Source of the DNA: Deltaproteobacteria bacterium HGW-Deltaproteobacteria-13
GTDB lineage: Bacteria > Desulfobacterota > Syntrophia > Syntrophales > Smithellaceae
Direction: 5' to 3'
Assembly (NCBI GenBank): GCA_002840555.1
Contig: PHBJ01000011.1
Coordinates: 1-64,000, forward strand
Length of the DNA: 64,000 bases
The stretch's first letter is position 1. Every line of letters starts with the position of its first letter. A program made the translations under genes and the position numbers. Below are positions 43,622 through 52,901 of the stretch, piece after piece. The notes beneath the pieces are model-generated. The model saw only the letters and a list, made by a program, of their open reading frames with translations. It was not told the origin of the DNA and did no database searches.

Positions 43622-44893
43622 TTATTTTATTTCCCTGTACGCCACAACAATCCAGTCGTTATTAAAGAAATGGATTGTTTTCCACGCCGCCTGTTTCTTT
43701 ACGATACTCTTTGTTCCAAGAGCCTGGAAGGTATAGAAGCCTTTCCCCTTCTTCTCCTTGACCATCCTCTTGCCCAAAGCAATTAATTCTGGATAATTTT
43801 TATAGAGATCATCTGAAAAGATATTAAGCCCTGTCTGCGCCGGATCCGTTTCATAAAGAATCACCCCGTCTTTCTGCATGACCCAGCAATGTACGCCCGC
43901 ATCTTTTTCAATAGCGGCGGCAACCGAACGAATTAATTCATCCGGTTTTACCAGAACACTGACAGAGCCGAGGAATTGCTGTCCTTTTGAAAAAACAGGA
44001 CATTCAATATCGACTGATTTTATGCCTTCAACGGCAAGAAATAAATTTCCCATCCGGGGCTTTTTTGTCTTCAGCATCTTAATGACAGCTTCCTGTTGAG
44101 AGATGTCCGATCCTTCATACTTACGGTATTGATCCGGTTCGATCATCTTCATCATTCCCTTGCCGTCGATGAATGCGGAATTGATGACATGAGGTTTTCC
44201 GTCATTGTAATTTTTCTGAAGGAGTTTTCTTATCTCAGCTTCGTTATGAAGTCCAAGCTTTCCTGTTTCTTTTGCCGCATGAGAAAGTGTATTACCGAGC
44301 TCGTTTAAGATATTTAAAATGCCGGCATCCAAGTCTGCGGTCGCCCGGGTCAAAGCATCAGATGACTGAGTCATTTTCCCATGCGCGGCATCTGCCCGGT
44401 AATATCCCGTGCCGATGACCCATCCGAAGGGAGCAAAGGACATCACATACGCCCGCTTCGCCAAGGGCTCGGTTTTCCCCTTCTTGGTGAAAATATATTC
44501 AACATAGCCGCCGCCCGATTTAGCCTTGCGAAGAAATTCCTTAATGTAATAGACGCCTTTAGCGTCCTTATCCTCGAACCGGTTGCGTCCCTCCGTATCT
44601 TTTCTGCCGTAGAGGACGACATTGACACCTTCGTTTGTGTCTGCCCAGAAATAGCCGTCTTTGCCGTAACTCATGTTGCGAAGCAGGTCAGCCCCCAGTT
44701 TCTTTGCCTCGTCCAGCGACATCTCGCCTTGTGCCTGTTTATAGGCAAGAACCTGGAGCATGCTAACCGCCGTCTCAACCTGGCTCTTGATCAGTATGTC
44801 CCGCGCGGACGAATTGCCGGATGTCTTGGCCCAGGCGCCGGCCGGCAGACAGAAAACAGCCACCGCCAATAAAGTCATTAATACTCTTTTCAT
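43622..44893 (-). CDS. Secreted double-Cache protein
   Basis: 423 aa with a signal peptide (residues about 1-22, PAGAWAK). The first sCache_2-type domain (about 30-175) shows GKDGYFWADTNEGVNVVLYG, FEDKDAKGVYYIKEFL, GGGYVEYIFTKKG and FGWVIGTGYY. After a helical linker the second Cache-like domain (about 225-420) has GMMKMIEPDQYRKYEG, CPVFSKGQQFLGSVSVLVKPDEL and CWVMQKDGVILYETDP. There is no membrane helix or output domain after them. Its first domain is similar to the protein encoded just downstream, so the pair may arise from duplication. The start follows a GGGGGAG ribosome site. Confidence 0.87.
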   Translation of the reverse strand: MKRVLMTLLAVAVFCLPAGAWAKTSGNSSARDILIKSQVETAVSMLQVLAYKQAQGEMSLDEAKKLGADLLRNMSYGKDGYFWADTNEGVNVVLYGRKDTEGRNRFEDKDAKGVYYIKEFLRKAKSGGGYVEYIFTKKGKTEPLAKRAYVMSFAPFGWVIGTGYYRADAAHGKMTQSSDALTRATADLDAGILNILNELGNTLSHAAKETGKLGLHNEAEIRKLLQKNYNDGKPHVINSAFIDGKGMMKMIEPDQYRKYEGSDISQQEAVIKMLKTKKPRMGNLFLAVEGIKSVDIECPVFSKGQQFLGSVSVLVKPDELIRSVAAAIEKDAGVHCWVMQKDGVILYETDPAQTGLNIFSDDLYKNYPELIALGKRMVKEKKGKGFYTFQALGTKSIVKKQAAWKTIHFFNNDWIVVAYREIK

Positions 44894-45123
44894 ATTTTTC
44901 GCTCCCCCCATCATTACGTTATTGAAAGACGAACAACCTTGCCTGCTTTGACGCCGGGCAAAAAGCGGGCATGAACATCATCCGGTTCGCCTGCCGCTCA
45001 GAACGAGTAGTTCCGGACACGAACGGAACACTGGTCAATCCGGAGCAAATCTTCCACTCGCCCCCTTCTTTGAAAAGCGTCACAGCATACCGGAAAAGCG
45101 TTTTAACTTTTCCCCCGCTTTTC

Positions 45124-45909
45124 TCAGGCGGCCATCGCAACACAAATCCGGTAATGAAGATAAGCGACGAAACCATCAGGTGTGCGCCGAAAAACATTCT
45201 CCATTTCGCCAAACTCCCCCGTCAACCTATCGCAGATTTTCGTGAAAGTCTGTGCATCCAATCCGTACCGCCGACCGAGTTCAACAGAGGATAATTTCAA
45301 CGGCGGCGCAGGAGCGATATCGATCACTTGCCAATTTGTATCAGCCATACAGCCGCGCAGTTCGCTGATTGTCGGGTACCACTTCCGGGTGCCCATCTCT
45401 TTATACAGAAGATTGATGCATTGCGCCTCCACGGCATTCTCGAAACAGGCGGTCTGGTGGATGAACATCTCTCCGGCCCGGGCCTGATTGCGAATGTGGC
45501 GAAGGACCGGATTCAACCCGTCCCTGCCGAAGTAGTGCAGCACGGAGCGCATAATAAAAAAAATCCTTTTGTCGGGTGCGGCAAGATTATTCCTGCGGAA
45601 ATCGGAAATCAGACCGTTGATACAGGAGATCCCTTTCTTTTCCATGGCCTCCAGTTGTACGGCGGAACAGTCCAGATTCACAGGAACCATGTTTTGAGCT
45701 GCGCCTTGCGAGATGAGTTCTAACAGAACGAACCCCGTCCCGCCTCCCAGATCCACCAGCACATCCGTATCAGAATCCGACAGATACTGAACAATCTTCG
45801 TTATCAGGGGACGAGCGATGACGGAATCTGAGAAATATCCTTCATGCATCGCGTTCCATAGTTTCCCATGCACGCCCATTTCCCGCATTATCTGTTCATT
45901 GATGTCCAT
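45124..45909 (-). CDS. SAM-dependent methyltransferase
   Basis: 261 aa, cytoplasmic class I methyltransferase. SAM-binding motif I is VDLGGGTGFVLLEL (about residue 52). The later sequence IMRSVLHYFGRDGLNPVLRHIRNQ resembles the post-I/II region of O-methyltransferase-like enzymes, and GLDAQTFTKICDRLTGEFG is a C-terminal segment. The substrate is unknown. Two ATGs are adjacent; AAGG precedes both and the second has the better spacing. It is divergent from the PEBP gene. Confidence 0.82.
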   Translation of the reverse strand: MDINEQIMREMGVHGKLWNAMHEGYFSDSVIARPLITKIVQYLSDSDTDVLVDLGGGTGFVLLELISQGAAQNMVPVNLDCSAVQLEAMEKKGISCINGLISDFRRNNLAAPDKRIFFIMRSVLHYFGRDGLNPVLRHIRNQARAGEMFIHQTACFENAVEAQCINLLYKEMGTRKWYPTISELRGCMADTNWQVIDIAPAPPLKLSSVELGRRYGLDAQTFTKICDRLTGEFGEMENVFRRTPDGFVAYLHYRICVAMAA

Positions 45910-46070
45910 CATGCAGCCTTGCCAAACCATTCATCTGTGGCACCGGCATCATCATACCACAGGAAGGGTATGTGTCAACATCGTTCACAAGGACTATTGA
46001 CGGCATTAAAATCTCCGGCTAAAATAGCGTCCATTAAACCAGCCTTATTTTTCGGAGGAAATAAAAGAAA

Positions 46071-46634
46071 ATGGGGAAATATCTGTTTTGTTTTTTTCTG
46101 ACCGTTTGTTTCATTGCCGGCAGTGCAGAAACGCTGAAGGCAAAAGATCAAGTCCATGCTCAAAGAAAAGGAGGAACAATTATGGAAATAACAAGTTCGT
46201 CGTTTAATCATGAAGGAATGATTCCGGCAAAATATACCTGTGACGGACAGAACATTTCGCCGCCGCTTTCCTGGAGCAAAGCGCCTGAAAAGGTAAAAAG
46301 CTTCGCGCTGATCTGCGATGATCCCGACGCGCCTGCGGGCATCTGGGTGCACTGGGTCATCTTCGATCTGCCGGCGAATGTTAATTCTTTGCCGGAAAAA
46401 GTATCCCGTCAGGAAGAAATCGCCGGATTGGGGAAAAACGGCAAAAACACTTCCGGGCGTTATGGCTACGATGGCCCCTGTCCTCCCGGCGGCACACACC
46501 GCTACTATTTTAAATTGTTCGCTTTGGATACCATGCTGAATCTTAAAGCAGGATTGACAAAAGAAGACCTGCTCAAAGCCATGAAAGGGCACGTTCTGGC
46601 CGAAACGCAGCTCATGGGAAAATATAAACGATAA
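46071..46634 (+). CDS. PEBP / YbhB-YbcL family protein, secreted form
   Basis: 187 aa in the long form. The signal peptide (YLFCFFLTVCFIAGSAET, residues about 4-22) is followed by a phosphatidylethanolamine-binding-protein fold domain: ISPPLSWSKAPEKVKSFALICDDPDAP, WVHWVIFDLP, and GYDGPCPPGGTHRYYFKLFALD. The DPDAP and GPCPP-G-HRY residues form the ligand pocket. GGAGG lies 12 nt before the first ATG. A second in-frame ATG at codon 38 (46182) has a better ribosome site and would give a 150-aa cytoplasmic form starting MEITSSSFNHEGMIP, the usual start of YbhB-type proteins. The role of bacterial PEBPs is unclear. Confidence 0.88.
   Translation: MGKYLFCFFLTVCFIAGSAETLKAKDQVHAQRKGGTIMEITSSSFNHEGMIPAKYTCDGQNISPPLSWSKAPEKVKSFALICDDPDAPAGIWVHWVIFDLPANVNSLPEKVSRQEEIAGLGKNGKNTSGRYGYDGPCPPGGTHRYYFKLFALDTMLNLKAGLTKEDLLKAMKGHVLAETQLMGKYKR
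46168..46184 (+). promoter_or_regulatory. Internal ribosome site and second start of the PEBP gene
   Basis: AAGGAGG at 46168-46174, 7 nt before an in-frame ATG (46182). This is closer to ideal than the site before the first ATG. It would produce the protein without its signal peptide. Confidence 0.65.
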
Positions 46635-46658
46635 TTTTATAAAAGCGTTTCCGGCTGC

Positions 46659-47546
46659 TCATCGGGTAATGTGCAAAAACAGATTCACGCCCAACGACTC
46701 CGATTTCACGGCAATATTCCTGCTGGGAACGTCGCATTCGCTCGCTATTCTAATCAAATCATCGGGTGAACGATGATGAAGAAACCAATGGCCAAACTCC
46801 ATGTAATCCCGGGAAGGATTATTCAGAGAAAAATTCCCGACCACCAACTCTCCACCGGATTTCACAAAAGCCAGCTGCTTCATTAATAACTTTTTAAAAA
46901 TTTCGTCGTCCAGATAATCGAAAAGCCCCGCTGACCAGATTAAATCAAATTGTTTAGACGGTTTGAACTTGAAAGCGTTTTCACGATGAAATTCAATATT
47001 ATTCAACAAACCTTTATCCTTCGCTTTGTTGAACGAATACTCTATGGCATTCTTATCGTAATCGACACACTCAAATAGTATCTGAGAATTTCCTTCTGAC
47101 AAAAATTCCACAACATCCTGTATCGGACCGCAGCCTATATTTAAAACCGTGCCCTTCGTCTTTTCAGCCCGAAGAGATCGCAAGAGATCAACAAAATATT
47201 TTTTCCGGTTTAAAATCGCACGGGGCGCCGCCTGAGCGTGAAAATAATGATCCCAATTGACCAGATGGGGATGGGGAGACAACCAGCCCGAATAAATTCG
47301 TTCAATGATCATATAATCACCGGCGTATCCATGAGGCTTGAGAACCGCATATCCCTGCATGGTGTCCGTCGTAAAAAAAACATTAGGCAATTCATGCCAC
47401 GCTTTTTGGATATCACTGTCGCTGATAATTCCTTTTTTACGCTTCAAATTTATGGATTTATATAAGTTGCCAAGTTCCTCATACTGACTTTCTTTGGGGC
47501 CTCCGTTTTTCTCCAAACCCTTCAAATACTCAATTTCCTCTCGCAT
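46659..47546 (-). CDS. SAM-dependent methyltransferase, PhcB-like family
   Basis: 295 aa, cytoplasmic. The N-terminal part carries AVLKPHGYAGDYMIIERIY, a motif I associate with the family annotated as 3-hydroxypalmitate methyl ester biosynthesis proteins (PhcB-like). The SAM-binding part starts VLNIGCGPIQDVVEFL (about residue 135), with CVDYDKNAIEY and DLIWSAGLFDYL following. In Ralstonia PhcB makes a fatty-acid methyl ester signal; whether this protein does is only an inference. The ATG is preceded by GGAG. It lies 81 bp downstream of the diguanylate cyclase gene on the same strand. Confidence 0.8.
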   Translation of the reverse strand: MREEIEYLKGLEKNGGPKESQYEELGNLYKSINLKRKKGIISDSDIQKAWHELPNVFFTTDTMQGYAVLKPHGYAGDYMIIERIYSGWLSPHPHLVNWDHYFHAQAAPRAILNRKKYFVDLLRSLRAEKTKGTVLNIGCGPIQDVVEFLSEGNSQILFECVDYDKNAIEYSFNKAKDKGLLNNIEFHRENAFKFKPSKQFDLIWSAGLFDYLDDEIFKKLLMKQLAFVKSGGELVVGNFSLNNPSRDYMEFGHWFLHHRSPDDLIRIASECDVPSRNIAVKSESLGVNLFLHITR

Positions 47547-47627
47547 TAGCTCTCCTTAGTATTTATTATCAGATCAACATCTGAATCCAATAACCGCAGT
47601 TCGTTTAATCGTGCAGTTTTTTTAATA

Positions 47628-49271
47628 TTATTCAAAACAAATTCTGTCTTTTCCGTTCTTTTTGCTGCGGTACATCAGGTGGTCAACCCGGTTGACAAAA
47701 GCCCTCATCTCCTCTTGTTTTCTGTACTGAGCAAGTCCTATGCTGACGGTAAGGTTGACGTTTCTTTCCCGCACCGGAGAAAAATTCTCTTTTTTAAATT
47801 CCTCTCTGATTCTCTCCGCGGTAACAGCGCCTTCCTCCTTTGTGGTCATGGGCAGAATGATGGTGAATTCTTCACCCCCATAACGATAGGCCGAATCTTC
47901 CTTGCGCAGGCATCTTTTTATCACCTGGCCAAGCCTAAACAAAACCAGGTCGCCCTCAATATGGCCGTAAGTATCGTTGAATATCTTGAAATCGTCAAGA
48001 TCGAGAAGCAGAAGCGCCAGGGGATATTCATGGCGTTCAAGCCTGTCTATTTCCATCTTCAGTTGATAGTAAAAATACCGGGAATTATAAAGCTGCGTAA
48101 GATCATCAATAATACTCAGGTCGCGGTATCTTTCTTCGCTTTCCCTTAACTCTTTTTCCAGCCGCCTGCGTTCGGTAATATCGCGGGAAACCGCCTGAAA
48201 ACCTATAACCTTACCATTGTCAAATATTAACTGAGTATTTTGCCCCAGCCAAATTTCATTGCCGTCTTTTTTGACAACAGGATATTCCGAATATGTGTTT
48301 TGAATTCTTTGTGCAAATTGATCGCTGAAAAATTTAGCGGCTTCTTCATGCATACCGGGATGGAGCAACTCCAGATAATGCTTGCCGATCATTTCTTTTT
48401 CTTCATATCCCAGAACACGAATCATCGAAACATTGGCGAAAGTAAAAAAACCATCATGATCCGTCTGGAAAACAATATCACTGGCATTTTCCACCAGCGT
48501 CCGATACTTTTCTTCGCTCTCACGCAAAGCTTTCTCGGCACGCTTGTGGCCGATGATTTCCTTTTCCAGCGCTATATTAACAAGGCGATAATCCTCCGTT
48601 CGCTTTTTGACTCTTTCTTCCAGTTCCTCATTCATCTTACTGACATTTTCCCGTTCAATCTCCAACTGCCTTGTCAGAAAAAAATCGCGCCGGGCATAGA
48701 ACTCAATTGAATAACAGGCCAGCATTCCAATAGCATTGGCGCTGATAAAAAAGAAATTGTTGCTGAACAGAACGGTAAACGGCGTAGGACTTATCCAGAT
48801 GGCGGCGATCTCGTATAATGCCACCTGCACCCATCCGGCTAATGACGCCCAGAGAAATCGAATGCGAACGAAAGAGTAACCCCACATAAAAACCAGCAGC
48901 AGGCCCGCATAATAATAATAATTGATTGGTCTTGGGGCAATAACAATCATGCCGACAATGCCCCCGCCGGCAAGAATCAGATTGGCCGCCAGAATGGGCT
49001 GCATATAATGTTCAAAGATTCTTGAATAGGAGAGCAGATAAGTTCCCAAAAACACGGGACAGGCGACGAAAAAACGAATAAACCACATGGTGGCTCTCTG
49101 CTCGGGCATGAGCACCGCGTCCAGTTGGCCGAATGCCGCATAAAGCAATGCTCCCAAGACCAGAGACAGGCGGATTTGAGGGAGTGACACCTCATAATAA
49201 TCGTTTAGAAATGGTTCTTCGAGATTTGATGACTCACCTGAGAATTTCAATGTCAACAGATTCAGCGTCAT
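47628..49271 (-). CDS. Membrane diguanylate cyclase (TM-PAS-GGDEF)
   Basis: 547 aa. The N-terminal half has about six membrane segments (residues about 30-190), followed by a short coiled coil. A PAS domain (about 250-365; YRTLVENASDIVFQTDHDGFF) and a second coiled coil lead to a GGDEF domain (about 385-547). The active-site loop is YRYGGEEFTIIL, so the enzyme should be active in making c-di-GMP. The inhibitory I-site RXXD is present (RKED, five residues before GGEEF). The input signal is unknown. An HD-GYP protein at the right end of the window could be an opposing activity. Confidence 0.92.
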   Translation of the reverse strand: MTLNLLTLKFSGESSNLEEPFLNDYYEVSLPQIRLSLVLGALLYAAFGQLDAVLMPEQRATMWFIRFFVACPVFLGTYLLSYSRIFEHYMQPILAANLILAGGGIVGMIVIAPRPINYYYYAGLLLVFMWGYSFVRIRFLWASLAGWVQVALYEIAAIWISPTPFTVLFSNNFFFISANAIGMLACYSIEFYARRDFFLTRQLEIERENVSKMNEELEERVKKRTEDYRLVNIALEKEIIGHKRAEKALRESEEKYRTLVENASDIVFQTDHDGFFTFANVSMIRVLGYEEKEMIGKHYLELLHPGMHEEAAKFFSDQFAQRIQNTYSEYPVVKKDGNEIWLGQNTQLIFDNGKVIGFQAVSRDITERRRLEKELRESEERYRDLSIIDDLTQLYNSRYFYYQLKMEIDRLERHEYPLALLLLDLDDFKIFNDTYGHIEGDLVLFRLGQVIKRCLRKEDSAYRYGGEEFTIILPMTTKEEGAVTAERIREEFKKENFSPVRERNVNLTVSIGLAQYRKQEEMRAFVNRVDHLMYRSKKNGKDRICFE

Positions 49272-49566
49272 GGTGTACCGGATAAATTACGATTCATTAC
49301 TTTATTCACTTAAAGCAAACTCGTATCAAATATACACTGTTTGATGCAGGATTTTGCCTTCAATTAACATTTTTTGAATGCATGCCGCAGTATTTCAATT
49401 ATATATATTGACTCAGGAAAACAATAATCATTTTATATCTTTATTTAATTGTATCATAATTACCGGCAAATAACAACTTTCATCGAACACTTCTTATTTA
49501 CAGCCGGTTATCACATTTCGTTTTGGCAAAAACGTGTTTGATAAAATCACGACTCAAACAAGTTTA

Positions 49567-50943
49567 CTATTTTTTATCGGTGAGAAAAAATTTTTCAATC
49601 CGGCGGCGGTCAATTTTACCGGTGGCTGTTCTGGTTATCGAGGAAACAATTTTCACGCGACGGGGAACAGCGTAGGGCTCCAGCATATCCATTAATAGCT
49701 TTTTTAAGTGTGTTTCCGTCAGATCGCAGGCAACCACTGCCGCGATAACGCTTTCCCGTCCCTTGTCCGTGGGAAACGCCACAACAACGGCATCGCTGAC
49801 CGTAGGCAATGTTTTTATTTTATTCTGGACATCCAGCAAATCAACTCTTTTACCGGCGACCTTCACAATACCGTCGGCTCTGCCCAACAAAACAAAACGG
49901 TTTTCCCTGTCTTCACGTGCTTCGTCTCCGGTCAAACAGAAGCCATCGGCATCGCGCTCCATTTCGCATGATGCAAAATCGGATTTGACGGACAGCCTGC
50001 TGCCTGTCAACTTCCAGGATACGGTGTCAAAAGCCTTCCAGCTATCCGTTTGTTCGCTGATGTTGCGCGCGGCAACGCCGCCGGTTTCCGTGGAACCATA
50101 GATTTCCGTTATTCCCAATCCCGTTTTTTTATAAAAATACAATCCATCGGAACGATCCAGCGCTCCGGAGGAAGAGAAAGCGACCTTGAGAGAAGGAAGC
50201 GACAAATTGTCAACTTTCATGGCGCGGTAATGAATGGGCACGCTGACCAGCACTGAGGCTTTATGCTTGTTCGTCGTGGAAATGATTTCCTGCGGAAAGG
50301 TGTAAATATCCGGCAAGATCCGCGCGTGAGCGATAAAAGGAACTAAAACGGAAAAAAGCAAACCGTAAATATGGTAAGGCGGAACGGTAGCCACAAAAAG
50401 GTCTTTATCCGAAAGAGCAAATTTTTCCTTTAAATAAAAAGCTTCCGCTAATAAATTGCGGGGAGATTTAGACCAGACTTTCGGTTTGCCGGTGGACCCC
50501 CCGGTAAAGAGGCGCAAGAACGGCTCATCCGGATGACGGATCATTTCGGGGTTAATATTTTCTTTTGCAGCGGGAAGCGGCGTTATTATTTCTACTCCCG
50601 CCGGTATTTCTTCGGGATGATCGGCTATGGCGAAGTTAAACCCCGTGGCCTCATACATTTCCGTCATGGCATGGGCGGAAAAAGAATAAGGCAGGATCAA
50701 TTTACAGGAACCGGCAAGCGAAGCCAGAACGCATGCGGCAGTGACCGCCTTGTTCGCGGTGCAAAGGCAAAGAACTTTCTCTCCGCCGCGCCGCGCCAGG
50801 GTTTTTTTCAGGCCGGCGGCTAATTCAAACACGTCGCCGTAACTGTATCCGGAAAAAGTAAATTCTTTCTGACAAACGGTTTTGGACGGCGTCAGAATTT
50901 TCTTATATAAATTGATAAAAGGGTCGTCTTTTATATCGTTCAT
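49567..50943 (-). CDS. AMP-dependent acyl/aryl ligase, aryl-polyene cluster type
   Basis: 458 aa adenylate-forming enzyme. The P-loop is LFTGGSTGKPKVWSKSP (about residue 147). YHIYGLLFSVLVPF and the adenylation motif EIYGSTETGGVA (about residue 282) follow. The C-terminal lysine is in ITRTATGKIDRRRIE. The closest family in memory is the acyl-CoA synthetase of aryl-polyene (APE) and related clusters, which activates the aryl starter acid. It is divergent from a dehydratase-ketoreductase-LolA-DUF3261 operon that also fits such clusters. Confidence 0.82.
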   Translation of the reverse strand: MNDIKDDPFINLYKKILTPSKTVCQKEFTFSGYSYGDVFELAAGLKKTLARRGGEKVLCLCTANKAVTAACVLASLAGSCKLILPYSFSAHAMTEMYEATGFNFAIADHPEEIPAGVEIITPLPAAKENINPEMIRHPDEPFLRLFTGGSTGKPKVWSKSPRNLLAEAFYLKEKFALSDKDLFVATVPPYHIYGLLFSVLVPFIAHARILPDIYTFPQEIISTTNKHKASVLVSVPIHYRAMKVDNLSLPSLKVAFSSSGALDRSDGLYFYKKTGLGITEIYGSTETGGVAARNISEQTDSWKAFDTVSWKLTGSRLSVKSDFASCEMERDADGFCLTGDEAREDRENRFVLLGRADGIVKVAGKRVDLLDVQNKIKTLPTVSDAVVVAFPTDKGRESVIAAVVACDLTETHLKKLLMDMLEPYAVPRRVKIVSSITRTATGKIDRRRIEKFFLTDKK

Positions 50944-51087
50944 ATTCAGATCATTCGATCAAATTATTTTTTTCTTATTTACCGTAAAAAAAGAAAAAAA
51001 GCACTTAATATAAAAAGAAGTACATTTCTTGTTGACTTCTGGGCGGTTTTTTCATTAGCTTATAGAAAAATTTTCTAAAAGTTGCTT

Positions 51088-51516
51088 ATGCTTGACATTG
51101 ATATTGACAGTTTAATTCCGCATCGCGAGAAGATAAAAATTATCACCGGAATTATTGAAGTAAAAGAAAACTCCGCCATCAGTTCGGCCACTGTAAATTC
51201 CGGATGGCCTCTTTATGACGGAGATGCGGTAAGTTCACTGGTCTTAATCGAGGCCATCGCTCAAACCGCGGCGATCGTGGAGGGTTACAAGAGAAAGCAA
51301 CAGGGCAAGTCCGGCGTTAGAGGATGGCTGGTCGGCATCAAGAGCGCGGAATTTAATGTCGATAAAATACCGGTGAACACAAACCTGATGATCATGATTA
51401 CCAGTAAGTATTCTTTTGATAATTATGGCGTGGTCGGAGGGACGGTTAAAGCCGGTGAAAAAATTCTGGCGACAGCCACTCTTCAGGCCCTGCGCCTGAA
51501 TGAAGATAATCAGTAA
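51088..51516 (+). CDS. Hotdog-fold 3-hydroxyacyl-ACP dehydratase (APE type)
   Basis: 142 aa. FabZ-like hotdog protein with LIPHREKI (catalytic His region), the helix IEAIAQTAAIVEGY (Glu region), and GIKSAEFNVDKIPVNTNL. It would dehydrate the beta-hydroxy intermediate on an ACP. A TTG two codons upstream is the alternative start; neither has a good ribosome site. The FabG gene follows by 21 bp. Confidence 0.82.
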   Translation: MLDIDIDSLIPHREKIKIITGIIEVKENSAISSATVNSGWPLYDGDAVSSLVLIEAIAQTAAIVEGYKRKQQGKSGVRGWLVGIKSAEFNVDKIPVNTNLMIMITSKYSFDNYGVVGGTVKAGEKILATATLQALRLNEDNQ

Positions 51517-51537
51517 TATTTTAAGGAGCTCTGGAAT

Positions 51538-52266
51538 ATGGATGAGAATAAAACAGCGATCGTCACAGGCGCCAGCCGCGGCATCGGCCGCGCAACAGCC
51601 GTTGAACTGGCAAAAGCCGGATATTTTGTAATAATAAACTTTAAATCCAATGAAGCGGCGGCGGCGGAAACATTGAATCTCGTAAAAGCCGCAGGCGGAG
51701 CCGGAGAAATTTCTCAATTTGATGTTGCTGATAACACGCAGACCAAAGAGGCCGTCAAAGCGATGACCGAACGTCATAAAAATATTCAGGTGCTCGTTAA
51801 CAACGCGGGAATAAATGCCGACGGTCTTTTTATGCTGCTGGGCGAAGAAGAGTGGGACAGCGTCATCAACACAAGCCTGAAAGGTTTTTACAACATCACG
51901 AAACCTTTATTACGCGAAATGGTCCGGAAAAAATGCGGTTCCATCGTTTCCGTTTCCTCTCTTTCGGCATTGATGCCCAATCGCGGACAATCAAATTACT
52001 CCGCGGCCAAAGCCGGAATCATCGCCGCCTCCCGCTCTCTGGCCACGGAAGTGGCGCGTTTTGGCATTCGCGTTAATGTCGTCGCCCCGGGTTTAATTGA
52101 AACGGATATGATCAAAGACGCTCCGGTTGCCGAAATCAAAAAAATGATTCCCATGGCGCGTTTAGGAAAGCCGGAAGAGGTAGCCAACGTCATTCGCTTT
52201 TTGTGCTCGAATGATGCCTCTTATATTACCGGACAGGTCATTGGTATTAATGGCGGAATATGTTGA
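51538..52266 (+). CDS. fabG: 3-oxoacyl-ACP reductase (FabG-like)
   Basis: 242-aa short-chain dehydrogenase. The NAD(P)-binding motif is VTGASRGIGRAT; LVNNAGINADGLF, the catalytic Ser-Tyr-Lys (SVSSLSAL, YSAAKAG), and the C-terminal GQVIGINGGIC follow. The cysteine ending (GGIC) instead of GGM is a feature I recall for APE-cluster ketoreductases. A strong AAGGAG site precedes the ATG. The stop overlaps the next gene's ATG by one base (TGATG). Confidence 0.9.
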   Translation: MDENKTAIVTGASRGIGRATAVELAKAGYFVIINFKSNEAAAAETLNLVKAAGGAGEISQFDVADNTQTKEAVKAMTERHKNIQVLVNNAGINADGLFMLLGEEEWDSVINTSLKGFYNITKPLLREMVRKKCGSIVSVSSLSALMPNRGQSNYSAAKAGIIAASRSLATEVARFGIRVNVVAPGLIETDMIKDAPVAEIKKMIPMARLGKPEEVANVIRFLCSNDASYITGQVIGINGGIC

Positions 52267-52901
52267 TGCAAATTCATCGCAAATTATCTGTTTTTGTGTG
52301 TATGGCTGCCGGCTTTTTTTTAATTTTCAGTCAGCTGGCTGACTCCAAAACAAACGATTTTGAGAAATTGCGCAGGGAATCAGCCAATATCAAAACGCTT
52401 CAGGCGGATTTTATTCAAAAGAAATCCATGAAAATATTATCGAAGCCTCTTATTTCGGAAGGCCGTTTTTATTATGCCGCCCCCGATTCTTTCCGCTGGG
52501 AATATCTTAAACCTTTAAGAAGCGTTGTGATGGCTTATAAAAACAGCACCAGGCGCTTCATGTATTCAGACGGAAAGATGGTGGAAGATAAAATGGGCGG
52601 CGCTCAGGCAATGAAGATTGTGCTGGGTGAGATCGCCGGCTGGATGAACGGCCGGTTCGATCAGAATCCTTCTTTTACGGCGGCCATTCATGAAGGAGCC
52701 GTCACCAGGATAACTTTGACTCCCGTGGGAAAAAGCATGGGTGGCATGATTGAAAAAATCGAGATCACTCTTTCTCAAAAAGCGGCTGCGGTGAAGTCTG
52801 TAAAAATTATCGAAGACGCCAATTCCTTCACTCAGATCAATTTCCAAAATGTAGAAATCAATAAAACGATTGATCCTTTGGTATTTCAGGATGTGAAATG
52901 A
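52266..52901 (+). CDS. LolA-like outer-membrane lipoprotein carrier
   Basis: 211 aa with a signal peptide (residues about 1-28). The LolA-fold pattern shows NIKTLQADFIQKKSMKILSKPLISEGRFYYAAPDSFRWEY and, near the end, INFQNVEINKTIDPLVF. It is the cluster-associated LolA paralog rather than the housekeeping LolA (no LolB or lolCDE nearby). In APE clusters this protein is thought to help move the lipid-linked product to the outer membrane. An ATG two codons earlier is possible. It overlaps the next gene by 4 bp. Confidence 0.85.
   Translation: MQIHRKLSVFVCMAAGFFLIFSQLADSKTNDFEKLRRESANIKTLQADFIQKKSMKILSKPLISEGRFYYAAPDSFRWEYLKPLRSVVMAYKNSTRRFMYSDGKMVEDKMGGAQAMKIVLGEIAGWMNGRFDQNPSFTAAIHEGAVTRITLTPVGKSMGGMIEKIEITLSQKAAAVKSVKIIEDANSFTQINFQNVEINKTIDPLVFQDVK

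Noticed and set aside
44919-45212. 97-codon minus-strand frame between methyltransferase and Cache genes
   Set aside because: It overlaps the C-terminal part of the methyltransferase in another frame and shows no domain.
49272-49566. AT-rich gap between the diguanylate cyclase and ligase genes searched for small RNAs or leader peptides
   Set aside because: Nothing beyond AT-rich sequence was seen.
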